Shown: positions 1 through 9,132, numbered from the stretch's first letter. The stretch is 38,930 nt of DNA from Methylomonas methanica (GCA_001644045.1 LUUF01000075.1:1-38930); one strand, 5' to 3'. The notes: generated from the sequence alone by a model not told the origin. Translations and numbers: made by a program.

Positions 1-8
1 TGACGACA

Positions 9-338
9 CTATCTAGTGGGTGAAATGGCACCGGGCGCGGCAGGGTTGGTAAAACCTGTTGTGAAACCGCCTGGAGAGCTGGCTTCATAGCGAATAAATA
101 CTTTGGGATGTGCGGGATCGCTGTTGTCTTCGCGAATTTTTGGCACACCGTAATGGTTGTAAGTGTACGTTCCGCCAATCGCGGTACTATGAATGTCGTC
201 AATTTCGATTTCAAAGCCGTAGCAGATGTCGCCGGTGTCGTTCACTGCGTCGAAATTGCCTAACGAACCATACGCGGTTGACGCGCAGGCATCGTGTATG
301 CCAAGCAATAAAACTGCCGGGATTATAAGTTTTCTCAT
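9..338 (-). CDS. short exported protein of unknown function, possibly truncated by a frameshift
   Basis: The 109-residue product starts with a typical signal peptide: a basic start (MRKL), a hydrophobic stretch, and likely cleavage after ACA or CAS near residue 19. The mature part is rich in Gly, Asp, Asn and aromatic residues and has no known catalytic motif. I do not recognise a characterised family, although similar N-termini occur, as I recall, on much longer secreted proteins. The frame ends in ISPTR-stop 9 bases from the window edge. Skipping one base before the stop would read PTD and stay open to the edge, so this may be the N-terminus of a longer gene broken by a one-base change. It is the third minus-strand exported-protein gene in a row, and a CRP/FNR-like palindrome lies about 100 bases upstream. 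Confidence 0.55.
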   Translation of the reverse strand: MRKLIIPAVLLLGIHDACASTAYGSLGNFDAVNDTGDICYGFEIEIDDIHSTAIGGTYTYNHYGVPKIREDNSDPAHPKVFIRYEASSPGGFTTGFTNPAAPGAISPTR

Positions 339-437
339 GGTGTGGTCCTTTTATTGGAGGTGCTATAGGCGCAAGGGTAAGCCGCCGGGGCGAACGCCAC
401 GGCATTGCAGCATATGAAAATGAATTCAATATTAATT

Positions 438-453
438 TGAGATTAAAATCACA
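438..453 (-). promoter_or_regulatory. CRP/FNR-family-like operator upstream of the short exported protein
   Basis: On the plus strand the site reads TGAGATTAAAATCACA. On the coding strand it is TGTGA-N6-TCTCA, which matches nine of the ten conserved bases of the CRP consensus TGTGA-N6-TCACA. It lies 100 bases upstream of the start codon at 338. Essentially the same element in the same orientation occurs at 4147-4162 before the FG-GAP gene, with similar flanks over about 45 bases. The core also resembles FNR half-sites (TGAT-N4-ATCA), so the regulator could be CRP or FNR. Confidence 0.4.
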
Positions 454-493
454 ATTTAGTTAGGTTTATTGGCTTAGCCAAAATTACCAACGA

Positions 494-637
494 TCAAGGC
501 AGATACGAGGCACCCAGTAATTTGTATTTGAACTCGGTAGCGGTATTAGTCCACCAGATCGCGCTGATATTGGCGTTCGCGCCGCTACCCAGCGCCACGG
601 TGCCGTCCCACAAGCCAGTACCTATTGCAGATGACAA
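494..637 (-). pseudogene. out-of-frame 3' end of the propeller gene
   Basis: These 47 codons begin LSSAIGTGLW and end GASYLP-stop. They continue the repeat pattern of the upstream gene (585-1916) but lie in another frame. Joined after residue G in ASGWG of the upstream frame, they complete the final blade: a small-residue strand, then an AIWW strand of the kind seen in every other repeat. The frame changes at a run of five C on the plus strand (639-643). With four bases the two frames would be continuous. This segment is therefore the original C-terminus, lost by a one-base insertion or by a sequencing error in the homopolymer. Confidence 0.6.
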
Positions 638-1916
638 GCCCCCAACCACTTGCTGGCGTAAAACTCGCGACATTGGCGCTAGACGAGCCATTATCTATCC
701 AGCCAACCGCAGCGGCGGAACCGTCGGCACTGATGGTTGCACTTGGATAGCTATTCCCGGTTTGCGGGTCTACTGGCCAAGACGCAGCCGACTGGATTAA
801 GCCATTTGCCGACAGTATTTGCGCCTCAATCTGCCAAAGTCCGGTGCTTGCTTCACTTTCAAGCCAGCTGATAAGCACGTCTCCGCCTGTGCTCACCGCA
901 ATATCGGGCGAATAGGCGGCAAACGGCCCGGCATAGCCGTACTGAGTGCCAGGTGCCGATGCCAGGGTTATCGGGGTTGTCCATGTTGATGACGCATTAG
1001 AGTTGTCGCGTCTAGACAGCTGAACCGAATAATTGTTATCCCACACCAGGGTGGCAATACCGTTTCCATCAATGCCGGTACGCAATGTCCAGGTCTGAGC
1101 CGCAAGGTTCTGGGGATTTTCCACTGGACTCCACACTCCGCGACTGTCCCGGTAAGTCGCGTTAAGCGCAAAAGAGATACTGGTGCCGTTGGTCAGTTTT
1201 TCTTGCCACGCCAATAGCGCCTCACCGTTGGCAGCCAAGGAAAGGCTGGGTAGAGAAATGGGGTTGTTGGAGCTGTAGACACTTTGCGCTGTAGACCACG
1301 TCCCGCCGGTGGTTTGGCTGGCCATTTGTAGTTGAGTCGGCTGGCCGGCGCTCGGCAGATAGCGCCAAGAGGCCAGCAAGTTGCCGGAAGCGTCGACGGC
1401 GATTTGTGTATCGTCGATCAAAATGCCTTGCGCCGAAAGATTGGTCTTGCTCCAGCTTGTGCCGCCAACCGACAGGGTGGCGACTTTAGCGAAACTCTTG
1501 CTCGGCCCCAAGCAGCGGATCACCCGGCCGCCGGAAACGCAATATTGCAATGTACCGGGCGTAGTCGATGCGAAAATCGCGACAGCACTGCCATCGCTTT
1601 TTACGACAACATGGGCGCTACTGGTAGTTTCGTTTTTGGTAGCCGAGGGCACGTAAAGTGATTTTGCCGCAGACCAAACACCGGCTTTGCGCTGCGCGTA
1701 TTGCACGACGTTGTTACTCTCGTTAATCCAAACTGCTGTACTGTCGCCATTGGCGACAACCACGACCGAGGCATTGTTGGCGGGTAAGCTGAACAGTGTC
1801 ATCGTGCTCAACGCGGTCGGCGCAGTCCAACCAGGGACGGCTGACGCGAGATTATTCAGGCCAACCACGAGTAAGGCAAATAACCAAACGCAAGATTTTA
1901 GGTGTTTTTTATTCAT
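585..1916 (-). CDS. exported beta-propeller-like repeat protein, frameshifted near its C-terminus
   Basis: The 443-residue product has a signal peptide (residues 1-26, cleavage near ASA). It is built from about seven or eight repeats of roughly 45-60 residues. Each contains a strand such as ANGDSTAVWI, ASGNLLASWR, ANGEALLAWQ, GNGIATLVWD or TGGDVLISWL, followed by a WS or WT element. This resembles sialidase-like or Kelch-like propeller blades, but no BNR Asp-box or catalytic residues are evident, so a binding or structural role is more likely than an enzyme. The last 15 or so residues (LVICNRYW onward) do not fit the repeat; the true tail lies in another frame at 494-637. The gene is 84 bases downstream of the FG-GAP gene and probably co-transcribed with it. 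The ribosome site before the ATG at 1916 is weak. Confidence 0.65.
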   Translation of the reverse strand: MNKKHLKSCVWLFALLVVGLNNLASAVPGWTAPTALSTMTLFSLPANNASVVVVANGDSTAVWINESNNVVQYAQRKAGVWSAAKSLYVPSATKNETTSSAHVVVKSDGSAVAIFASTTPGTLQYCVSGGRVIRCLGPSKSFAKVATLSVGGTSWSKTNLSAQGILIDDTQIAVDASGNLLASWRYLPSAGQPTQLQMASQTTGGTWSTAQSVYSSNNPISLPSLSLAANGEALLAWQEKLTNGTSISFALNATYRDSRGVWSPVENPQNLAAQTWTLRTGIDGNGIATLVWDNNYSVQLSRRDNSNASSTWTTPITLASAPGTQYGYAGPFAAYSPDIAVSTGGDVLISWLESEASTGLWQIEAQILSANGLIQSAASWPVDPQTGNSYPSATISADGSAAAVGWIDNGSSSANVASFTPASGWGLVICNRYWLVGRHRGAG

Positions 1917-2000
1917 ACGGTCGCTCGAAAAAAGGCTGATAGCGATGTTTTGCCGCCCGCGATTGTCAGACCGCGTAGCGGCGTAACCACTAATTAAGGG

Positions 2001-4061
2001 TTATTTGACGGTATAAACAACGGATGCATTACCCGGATTTCCGGCTTTATCCAATGCGCCGTTGCAAAATGCTGTTAACTGGCCGATGCTTCCGCCGGTC
2101 ACTGTCAAGGTCGCGTTGTTTAATACACCAGACCGGGCATCGCTGGTGCTGCAACCGGCTGTCGGCACTTTTCCGCGCCGATAGACAGCGCCATTTTTTA
2201 CGCCGGTAACGGTTACCAGAGGAGCGGTTAAATCAATTTTTACATCCAGACGAACCGGTATTTCGTGGTTGCCGGCTCGATCCGCGCTGGCTGCATAGAA
2301 TGTGTGATTTCCTTCGCTCCCCGCAGCCACACCGGCACAAGCGGTCAAAGTTAGATCGTTGATACTGGCCGGCGTGGATGCCGGGTCGAGCGCGCAACGG
2401 GTTTCCAGCAAACCGGAACCGCCTGCTTCATCGACCGCGCTTGTTTGAAAGGTTATGGGTGTATTGTTCCAGCCGAACGCATTGGCTATCGGGTTGCTGT
2501 TAACCGTCGTAATCGGCGGGGTCTTATCGTTACTTTGCCCATAAATCAGGTAAGCAGTGCCGGAATTGGTCAGTAATGATGTGCCGTCGAAACTGCTAGC
2601 CAATCTGGCGCCTATCAGTAAGTCGGCGGCTCCGTCGCCATTGATATCACCGCCACCGGCGACTGCCCAACCGGATTGGGAACCGGCGCCGACCCCAGCT
2701 ATTTGAAAGCCGTTGTTCCCGTCGAGGTGATTGACAAATACCGGGTTACCGGTTAATTGCAACGGAGAGGCAAATGCACCGCTCTTACCGAAAATGACAT
2801 AACTACTACCGGAAGCCGTGCCATTGTAGCTGCTATACGGAGCCCCTATAGCCAAATCCGGCTTGCCGTCGCCGTTGATGTCACCGGCGCCTGCCAGCGA
2901 CCAACCGGACCGGTCGCGAGTCGCGGCTCCGTATATCTGGAAGCCACCGTTGCCGCCATTCAAACTGGAGACATTCAATGTCGATGCAAAACCGTGTGAT
3001 CCAAATACCACGAAGGTTTTTCCGGCTTGGTTGTTGGTCGAATTGGTCGACGCCGTGGGAGCGCCAATGGCAAAATCATCAAGATTATCGCCGTTGATGT
3101 CACCGATACCGGCAATTGCCGCTCCGAAATTGCTCCCGGCGGCGCCATCGGTAAGCGTGAAACCATTAATGTTGCTCAAATCGACGCTGGCTGGGAAGCT
3201 ACCATTTTGGCCGAATATCACCGAGGCGGACGTAGCATTCCAGGAACCGACCGCTATGTCGGTATGGCCGTCGCCATTGATATCGCCAATACCGCTGACG
3301 ACGAATGAGCCGCGATTGATGGCCGCGCCGACGATGCTAAAGCCGTTTGCGCCATTCAAGGTTGCGGTGTCTATGACGGCGGGGAAGGAATTGCCGCCGA
3401 ACAAGACATAGCCAGCACCAAGGTTGGGGCTGCCGTTACCGACAATAATATCGTTGAGTCCATCGCCATTGACATCGCCGGCGTTGGCGACGGTGTAACC
3501 CAGCTGACTATTGACCGTACCGGTCAGACGAAAACCGTTTAGGCCATCCAGACTATTAACCCCAAAATTTCCGGAATAGCCGCCGGCTAACCCGAACACA
3601 ACGTATACAGAATCACTCCCTGGGGCGCCAAGCAGCAAGTCCGCGTAACCATCGCCGTTTAAATCACCGGCGCCGGACACAGCGGTTCCCAATTGGCTAT
3701 TGGCAATACTACCGTCAATCTTAAACCCTTCGTTATTTGCCAGCGTCGTCAGATTGATCGGAAAATTTAGACCGCTTGCCGTACCGTAAATGACGTACGC
3801 CGAACCCGGTTGGGTGGAACTGTTTGGCGCGCCAATCACGAAGTCATCGCGGCCGTCGCCGTTGAAATCGCCGATTTTACTGACCGAGTAACCCAGGAAA
3901 TCTCCGTTTGCCACGCCGTCGATCCGGGTGCCGTTGCTACCGTCGAGGCTGGAGAGGTTGACGTTGGCCGGGAAGGCCGCCACCGAACTGTTTGTCAGTC
4001 CGGTAGCGATCAGGCCGAACGCGCCGACTAATAAAGTTGTTTTGCTTGCGGGTTGCGACAT
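2001..4061 (-). CDS. exported seven-repeat FG-GAP (integrin-alpha-like) propeller protein with Ig-like tail
   Basis: I place the start at the ATG at 4061, which has AAGAGG five bases upstream. A GTG two codons earlier (4067) is also in frame. The product is about 686 residues. A signal peptide is followed by seven FG-GAP repeats, each with a calcium loop of the form GDxNGDGxxD and an IGAP-like turn. Examples are GDFNGDGRDD, GDLNGDGYAD, GDVNGDGLND and GDINGDNLDD. Seven repeats make one complete propeller. The C-terminal 180 residues look like two Ig-like or HYR-type segments (TPPITTV and TAPLVTVTG starts, AVDEAGGSG and DKAGNPG motifs) with paired Cys residues. No LPXTG or PEP-CTERM anchor is visible. 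The family usually acts in extracellular adhesion or calcium-dependent binding; the ligand is unknown. Confidence 0.85.
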   Translation of the reverse strand: MSQPASKTTLLVGAFGLIATGLTNSSVAAFPANVNLSSLDGSNGTRIDGVANGDFLGYSVSKIGDFNGDGRDDFVIGAPNSSTQPGSAYVIYGTASGLNFPINLTTLANNEGFKIDGSIANSQLGTAVSGAGDLNGDGYADLLLGAPGSDSVYVVFGLAGGYSGNFGVNSLDGLNGFRLTGTVNSQLGYTVANAGDVNGDGLNDIIVGNGSPNLGAGYVLFGGNSFPAVIDTATLNGANGFSIVGAAINRGSFVVSGIGDINGDGHTDIAVGSWNATSASVIFGQNGSFPASVDLSNINGFTLTDGAAGSNFGAAIAGIGDINGDNLDDFAIGAPTASTNSTNNQAGKTFVVFGSHGFASTLNVSSLNGGNGGFQIYGAATRDRSGWSLAGAGDINGDGKPDLAIGAPYSSYNGTASGSSYVIFGKSGAFASPLQLTGNPVFVNHLDGNNGFQIAGVGAGSQSGWAVAGGGDINGDGAADLLIGARLASSFDGTSLLTNSGTAYLIYGQSNDKTPPITTVNSNPIANAFGWNNTPITFQTSAVDEAGGSGLLETRCALDPASTPASINDLTLTACAGVAAGSEGNHTFYAASADRAGNHEIPVRLDVKIDLTAPLVTVTGVKNGAVYRRGKVPTAGCSTSDARSGVLNNATLTVTGGSIGQLTAFCNGALDKAGNPGNASVVYTVK

Positions 4062-4146
4062 AGTCACCTCTTCTAATAATTACCTAAAGTCGGCTGAAAT
4101 GAGCCGTGGCGTATCAGAACAGGCAAAGATAAATTCAAGCTTAAAA

Positions 4147-4162
4147 CATGATTAAAATCACA
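4147..4162 (-). promoter_or_regulatory. CRP/FNR-family-like operator upstream of the FG-GAP gene
   Basis: On the plus strand the site reads CATGATTAAAATCACA. On the coding strand it is TGTGA-N6-TCATG, matching eight of ten CRP consensus bases, with a TGAT-N4-ATCA core that also fits FNR. It lies 86 bases upstream of the ATG at 4061. The surrounding 45 bases align without gaps to the region around 438-453, including AATTCAA at one end and TAGGTTT at the other. This argues for a shared regulatory block rather than chance. Confidence 0.4.
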
Positions 4163-4184
4163 TTAATTGTAGGTTTTTAGTACG

Positions 4185-4802
4185 CTAGGGTTTTGGTTTT
4201 TTACCGGTTAGCATAGCTTTGACCAAATTCTCCTTGTGCAGTTTGCTTGACAATATGACCCCGATTAAATGCAAGCTGATTAAAAACAACATGAAATTGG
4301 TCGAGCCTTCGTGGATTTCTTCCCAAAATTCTTCGTCTTGGCTTTCCGTTTCTTCTTTTTCGTCGTCTTCCGCATGGGCGGCGCTGATCAACGTTAACAC
4401 CGCGGGATTACCGGCTAGAGGTCCGCGACCTTCCTCTATCGCGTATACTTTTAAGCCGCTGATAGTTACAACCAGCAGCGTAACAAGCAGTGCAACCACC
4501 ATCCAGCCGCCCAAGGGATTGTGGCCGAGATAGTGCTTGGCGGAGCCCGCACGCAGCTCGCGAATGTAGTTATAAACACCTCCGGGCGAACAGACGAAAT
4601 CGCTAAAACGGGCATGTTGGCTGCCGATTAATCCCCACAGGATGCGGAAAATAATCAAACCCAAAACCGTGTAGCCGGCGTAAATATGCCAGGCGTTTTC
4701 TTCCTCGCTGGTGAAATAGGCGACAGTGAAGGCAATGACCAGCGACCAGTGAAAAATACGGATAAAAATGTCCCAGACCACTACGGTGTTTTCGTTACTC
4801 AT
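4185..4802 (-). CDS. cytochrome b561-family membrane protein (Ni/Fe-hydrogenase b-type cytochrome-like)
   Basis: The 205-residue protein has four predicted membrane helices. It starts with the family hallmark VWDIFIRIFHWS (His18), followed by His39 in AWHIYAGY and a C-terminal His in LISLHLIG. These are candidate axial ligands for two b hemes. Such proteins pass electrons between a periplasmic c-type partner or a reductase and the quinone pool. A strongly acidic insert (residues about 145-165, with the run EDDEKEE) sits in the loop before the last helix. That is longer than in typical members and could be a docking surface. The gene is divergent from the two-component system at 4939, with about 136 bases between them, so that system is a plausible regulator. 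The physiological partner is not in the window. Confidence 0.85.
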   Translation of the reverse strand: MSNENTVVVWDIFIRIFHWSLVIAFTVAYFTSEEENAWHIYAGYTVLGLIIFRILWGLIGSQHARFSDFVCSPGGVYNYIRELRAGSAKHYLGHNPLGGWMVVALLVTLLVVTISGLKVYAIEEGRGPLAGNPAVLTLISAAHAEDDEKEETESQDEEFWEEIHEGSTNFMLFLISLHLIGVILSSKLHKENLVKAMLTGKKPKP

Positions 4803-4938
4803 TGTTGCTTACCTCGGCATGCTTAGTTGCAGATATGGATAGTGTAAGAAACCGATATGAATCCAATCTTAAAAATTCGGCATTAGAATACTGCTAGGCG
4901 AGCTACTCATTGAAACCAACCATTGTCATGAATCAATT

Positions 4939-5604
4939 ATGCGATTATTGCTGGTAGAAGACGATCCAGGCTTATCCAGATCATTAAAAGCCGACTTGGA
5001 AAGGGCAGGGTTTGCGGTTGATCTGGCCATGGATGGCGAAAACGGCGAATTTATGGGGATGACGGAATCCTACGATATCGTCATCCTGGATTTAGGCTTA
5101 CCGAAAATGCCCGGGCTTGAAGTATTGCGGCGCTGGCGGCAGGCCGGCAATCATGTGCCTGTGATTGTTCTAACGGCGCGGGATGCCTGGCATGAAAAAG
5201 TCGATGGCTTTAAAGCCGGCGCCGACGATTATTTAGGCAAGCCGTTTCATATCGAAGAATTGCAGGCGCGTATCCAAGCCTTGTTAAAACGTCTACATGG
5301 CAGAATGCAGCCGCAACTTTACGCTTGCGGCGTAAGCTTGGATGAAGATAGACAAACCGTCTGCGTGGATGGTGCTCAACATGCGGAGCTGACGGCAATC
5401 GAGTTTCGGTTACTGCGCTATTTCATGCTGCATCCAGGCAAACTTCTCACCAAAACCCATTTGCTCGAGCACGTATACGAGTGCGATAGCGATCCCGCCA
5501 GTAACGTCATTGAAGTCTATATCAACCGCTTACGCCGCAAACTGGGTAAGGATTTGATCGCTACCCGGCGCGGGCAAGGTTATGTCTTTGGCGAAAAGCC
5601 ATGA
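4939..5604 (+). CDS. OmpR/PhoP-family response regulator
   Basis: The 221-residue protein has a receiver domain (residues 1-115) with the acidic pair in VEDD near residue 8, phospho-acceptor D51 in VILDLGLP, a Thr in VLTARD and Lys in LGKPF. A winged-helix DNA-binding domain follows (about 127-219), with the RRKLG and TRRGQGY segments of the OmpR subclass. It is most like PhoP/QseB. The start ATG at 4939 is followed directly by the usual MRLLLVEDD. The stop overlaps the start of the kinase gene by four bases (ATGA), so the two proteins are translationally coupled. The divergent cytochrome gene is a likely target, but I see no clear direct-repeat operator. Confidence 0.92.
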   Translation: MRLLLVEDDPGLSRSLKADLERAGFAVDLAMDGENGEFMGMTESYDIVILDLGLPKMPGLEVLRRWRQAGNHVPVIVLTARDAWHEKVDGFKAGADDYLGKPFHIEELQARIQALLKRLHGRMQPQLYACGVSLDEDRQTVCVDGAQHAELTAIEFRLLRYFMLHPGKLLTKTHLLEHVYECDSDPASNVIEVYINRLRRKLGKDLIATRRGQGYVFGEKP

Positions 5605-6923
5605 TCTCATTACGCCGGCGTCTCAACCGCGGCCTGATTATTATTCTGAGCATCGTATTTGTCGCACATTGGCTGGCGGCCGATTGGGTGATTCGCTCGG
5701 TGGCGGAAAAACAAATGCTGACCCGCTTACAGCACGATGGCGATTCGCTGCTCGATACCTTGAAGCTTAACGCGGAAGGACAACTGATCTTCGACAGCTC
5801 ACATGCCGGCACGGTATACGGTCAAGCCTTTTCCGGCCACTATTTCGTACTTCAGGTTGCGGGAAAAGCCTATTATTCAAAATCGCTGCAAGATGTGGTT
5901 TTGCCTTTCACAGCCGAGCCAGTCAATACCGCCAGGCAATTTCATTTCCCCGACGGTCCGCAGCACCAGCCCCTGCTGGCCTTGAGTCGAGGTTTCGAGC
6001 GTTTTGGCCATGCAATCACCATCAGTGTTGCCGAGGACTTGAGCGATATAGGCCATGATATAGACCATATCCGGCTGGCCTATCTGGTACTGACGACAAT
6101 GGTATTGCTGATCGCAATCGCCCTGCAAAGTAACGATGTGCGCAGATCGCTGAAACCGTTACGGGCGGCGCGCGATGAGTTGGCGGAAATTGCCTATGGA
6201 CGTCAATCACAGATTCAAGCCAGAGTACCGGCGGAAATCAAACCCCTGGTTAAGGAAGTCAATCGCTTGTTGGTATTGGTGGAACGGCGCTTGCATCAAT
6301 CGCGCACGGCGATTGGCAATTTGGCGCATGCGTTGAAAACGCCGCTGGCGATGCTGTTTCGTCTGGCCGAAAATCCGCAACTGGATGACTATCCGGACTT
6401 GCGCAACCAGCTGCAACAGCAAACTCAAGCGATACATGAGCGCATAGAGCGGGAATTAAAACGTGCTCGCATCTCGGGCAATATGCAAACAGCCAGCGTG
6501 TTTAATCCGCGCCAAGAACTAACTGCCTTAGTCATGTTGTTAAAGAACATTTACGCGGAAAAAAATTTAATGATTCAGGTCAACGCACCCGATCAATTAA
6601 TTAATTTCGATCGGGAAGATATGCTGGAGCTCACTGGTAATTTGCTGGATAACGCCTGCAAATGGGGACATAAGCAGGTAGTGGTAACGGTAAAGAATTC
6701 GCATGGTATGACTATCAGCGTCGAAGACGACGGCCCCGCTTGTTCGGCGCAGGACATGCAGCAACTGAGCAAGCGCGGTTTACGGCTGGATGAAGCGGTG
6801 CAGGGCCATGGTTTGGGGTTGGCGATTGTCCGAGACATCGCGGTATTTTATGGGGGCACTCTGCAGATTAGCCGCTCCGAACAACTCGGTGGTTTGCAGG
6901 TGACTGTGCAATTCCCAAGGTGA
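5601..6923 (+). CDS. PhoQ-like sensor histidine kinase
   Basis: The 440-residue inner-membrane kinase has a first membrane helix near residues 10-28, a periplasmic sensor segment of about 130 residues and a second helix near 155-175. A linker with HAMP-like character comes next. The dimerisation domain has phospho-acceptor His243 in [10 protein letters not shown], which closely resembles the PhoQ H-box. The ATPase domain has the N-box [14 protein letters not shown], a DDGP G1 box and the [12 protein letters not shown]2 box, all intact. It phosphorylates the regulator encoded just upstream, with which it overlaps by four bases. The sensor region lacks the long acidic cluster of enteric PhoQ, so magnesium sensing should not be assumed. 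Confidence 0.9.
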   Translation: MISLRRRLNRGLIIILSIVFVAHWLAADWVIRSVAEKQMLTRLQHDGDSLLDTLKLNAEGQLIFDSSHAGTVYGQAFSGHYFVLQVAGKAYYSKSLQDVVLPFTAEPVNTARQFHFPDGPQHQPLLALSRGFERFGHAITISVAEDLSDIGHDIDHIRLAYLVLTTMVLLIAIALQSNDVRRSLKPLRAARDELAEIAYGRQSQIQARVPAEIKPLVKEVNRLLVLVERRLHQSRTAIGNLAHALKTPLAMLFRLAENPQLDDYPDLRNQLQQQTQAIHERIERELKRARISGNMQTASVFNPRQELTALVMLLKNIYAEKNLMIQVNAPDQLINFDREDMLELTGNLLDNACKWGHKQVVVTVKNSHGMTISVEDDGPACSAQDMQQLSKRGLRLDEAVQGHGLGLAIVRDIAVFYGGTLQISRSEQLGGLQVTVQFPR

Positions 6924-6939
6924 ATAGCGCTAGCATCGG

Positions 6940-6945
6940 TATAAT
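6940..6945 (+). promoter_or_regulatory. sigma-70 -10 element for argH
   Basis: A perfect TATAAT lies 35 bases upstream of the argH ATG and just after the stop of the kinase gene. No good -35 hexamer is found at 17 or 18 bases (AAGGTG or CAAGGT), so the promoter may depend on an activator or be weak. It suggests argH is transcribed separately from the two-component operon. Confidence 0.4.
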
Positions 6946-6979
6946 TCCCACTTCTTTTGCATTTACCGTTTGACTGCTT

Positions 6980-8383
6980 ATGACCACCGTTAACACCGAA
7001 AAACTCTCCAGCGCCCGTTTTGCCGAAGCCACCGATGCTTTTGTCGAAGAATTTACCGCTTCCGTCAATTTTGACCGGCGCATGGCCCGGCAGGATATTC
7101 AAGGCTCTTTGGCGCATGCGGCGATGCTGTGCAAAATAGGTATTCTTACCGAGCAGGAACTCTCAGACATTCGCGGCGGTTTGCTGCAAATCGGCGGCGA
7201 GATCGAACGGGGCGAGTTTGTCTGGTCTATCAAGCAGGAAGATGTGCATATGAACATCGAAGCGCGCTTGACCGATCTTATCGGCATTGCCGGCAAAAAA
7301 CTGCATACCGGCCGCTCGCGTAACGACCAGGTGGCGACCGATATTCGCTTATATTTGCGTAGCGAAATCGAAATGATACTGGCGCAGTTGCAACGCCTGC
7401 AAATCGCCTTGTTGGATCTGGCTGAACGCGAAGCCGACACCATCATGCCCGGTTTTACCCACCTGCAAGTCGCACAGCCCGTGACCTTCGGCCATCACCT
7501 TATGGCGTGGTTCGAGATGCTATGCCGGGATAAAGAGCGTCTGCAAGATTGCTGTAAGCGCCTGAATGTGATGCCGCTGGGCGCGGCCGCATTGGCCGGC
7601 ACTAGTTATCCTATCGACCGTTTCATGACCGCCGAGTTGTTGGGATTTTCCCGGCCGTCGAATAATTCGTTGGATTCGGTCAGCGACCGGGATTTTGCGA
7701 TTGAATTCGCGGCGGCCGGCAGTTTAATCATGATGCATCTGTCACGCTTTTCCGAAGAACTGGTGCTGTGGGCCAGCGCGCAATTCAATTTTATCGACAT
7801 TCCGGATGCGTTTTGTACCGGTTCTTCGATCATGCCGCAAAAGAAAAACCCGGACGTACCTGAGTTGGTAAGAGGTAAATCCGGCCGGGTCACCGGTCAT
7901 TTGGTGTCCTTGTTGATGCTGATGAAAAGCCAGCCCTTGGCTTATAACAAGGATAATCAGGAAGATAAGGAACCCTTGTTCGACACCGCTGACACCTTGA
8001 TCAATTGTCTGCGGGCTTTTGCCGACATGATGCCGCGCATTCAAGCCAAACGCGAGAATATGTATAACGCCGCGAAACGAGGCTTTGCTACTGCCACAGA
8101 TCTGGCGGATTATTTGGTACGAAAAGGCATGCCATTCCGCGATGCCCACGAAGTCGTAGGGCAGGCCGTGCGCCTGGGTCTGCAAACCGAGCGGGACTTA
8201 TCGGAATTAAGCTTGGCGGAGTTGCAAGGCTTTGCCGCAACGATTACGGCGGATGTATTCGATATTCTAAAACTGGAAGGCTCGGTAGCCGCGCGCAATC
8301 ATATTGGCGGCACGGCTCCGGAAGCGGTTCGTAAGGCAATTTGTGACGCAAGACAAAATACCCTACAAAACTCAGTAAAATAG
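6980..8383 (+). CDS. argH: argininosuccinate lyase
   Basis: This enzyme splits argininosuccinate into arginine and fumarate, the last step of arginine biosynthesis, in the cytoplasm as a homotetramer. The 467-residue length is normal. The fumarase/aspartase superfamily signature [12 protein letters not shown] lies at residues 281-292 and carries the catalytic Ser loop. The substrate-binding segments [12 protein letters not shown] and the catalytic-His region ([10 protein letters not shown]) are intact. The start ATG at 6980 gives the usual N-terminus, in which a short tail leads into WGGRF-like sequence (here [10 protein letters not shown]). In Pseudomonas argH lies in the same broad region as cyaA. 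Here the two are separated by the GTPase/Roadblock cluster, which begins 47 bases after the argH stop. Confidence 0.97.
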   Translation: MTTVNTEKLSSARFAEATDAFVEEFTASVNFDRRMARQDIQGSLAHAAMLCKIGILTEQELSDIRGGLLQIGGEIERGEFVWSIKQEDVHMNIEARLTDLIGIAGKKLHTGRSRNDQVATDIRLYLRSEIEMILAQLQRLQIALLDLAEREADTIMPGFTHLQVAQPVTFGHHLMAWFEMLCRDKERLQDCCKRLNVMPLGAAALAGTSYPIDRFMTAELLGFSRPSNNSLDSVSDRDFAIEFAAAGSLIMMHLSRFSEELVLWASAQFNFIDIPDAFCTGSSIMPQKKNPDVPELVRGKSGRVTGHLVSLLMLMKSQPLAYNKDNQEDKEPLFDTADTLINCLRAFADMMPRIQAKRENMYNAAKRGFATATDLADYLVRKGMPFRDAHEVVGQAVRLGLQTERDLSELSLAELQGFAATITADVFDILKLEGSVAARNHIGGTAPEAVRKAICDARQNTLQNSVK

Positions 8384-8430
8384 TTCTTTCACTGCTAACC
8401 TTCCGGCATCGTTTGATTCGGAGGGTTGCA

Positions 8431-9132
8431 ATGCCCACATTTTGCTCCAGCTTGATTGTTGAACAGCACGTCGATGGGTTTCAGCAGGAAACCAGCCTGT
8501 GGCAAGATCGCGAGTTAGCCGTATTCGGCTATTCTTATCAACATGAAGGCCAAGCGTTGGATGCGTTGGTCTTCAAAGTCCGTAGAAATCCCAAGGATCT
8601 ACTGACGCATCTGCGGCGGATTTATTTTTGTTACGAAAAATGTTTGTCGGCCCAACTTTATGCGGCGTTGCTAGACTTATTAATCGTCTTGCAGGGAAGA
8701 GGGCAAGCTATTAGTCGCCGGATGATTGAAGCTAGTCGTACGCAACTGAATAGCCGGCAATTGCAGTTATTGAATCAATCCGCGGGTCACGAGCTGCTCG
8801 GCAATACTTATTCCCTATTCAGCAACGGCTATATCGGCTACAGCGAATTGGTGGAAAGCAAGGAACAAACCGAAACTCAGCATGACTTTCTGACGCTGGC
8901 CAACGACTTTATAGAATACAGCCAGCTTGAACAAGCCATGGATGTGTTGGAAACCGGAATTAGCTTGCATCCGGATCGCCAGGATTTTCAGCATGCTTTA
9001 CTAGAACTTTATAAATCGACGGGGAATCGCGAGCGCTTTCAAACCCATCGGCAAACATTCAGCGACTCCGGCATTTTGTTAGCGGACGAATGGCTGGACC
9101 TGGCACATTTTTTTGAAGGGCAGGCATCATGA
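8431..9132 (+). CDS. TPR protein with FimV-like C-terminal repeats, first gene of the GTPase cluster
   Basis: I place the start at the ATG at 8431 because GGAGG lies six bases upstream; a TTG at 8413 is in frame but unsupported. The roughly 233-residue cytoplasmic protein has no signal peptide. Its first half is helical and unrecognised. From about residue 150 it carries TPR-like helix pairs (LTLANDFIEYSQLEQAMDVL, then HALLELYKSTGNRERF) that resemble the C-terminal repeats of FimV. In Pseudomonas aeruginosa FimV is linked to activation of an adenylate cyclase, though a different class from the one here. The stop overlaps the next start by four bases (ATGA). A role as scaffold for the GTPase complex is inference only. 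Confidence 0.7.
   Translation: MPTFCSSLIVEQHVDGFQQETSLWQDRELAVFGYSYQHEGQALDALVFKVRRNPKDLLTHLRRIYFCYEKCLSAQLYAALLDLLIVLQGRGQAISRRMIEASRTQLNSRQLQLLNQSAGHELLGNTYSLFSNGYIGYSELVESKEQTETQHDFLTLANDFIEYSQLEQAMDVLETGISLHPDRQDFQHALLELYKSTGNRERFQTHRQTFSDSGILLADEWLDLAHFFEGQAS

Noticed and set aside
2863-3411. A 182-codon open frame on the plus strand opposite the FG-GAP gene
   Set aside because: It lies antisense to regular repeats, has Pro-rich low-complexity sequence and no ribosome site; it is a by-product of the repeat codon pattern.
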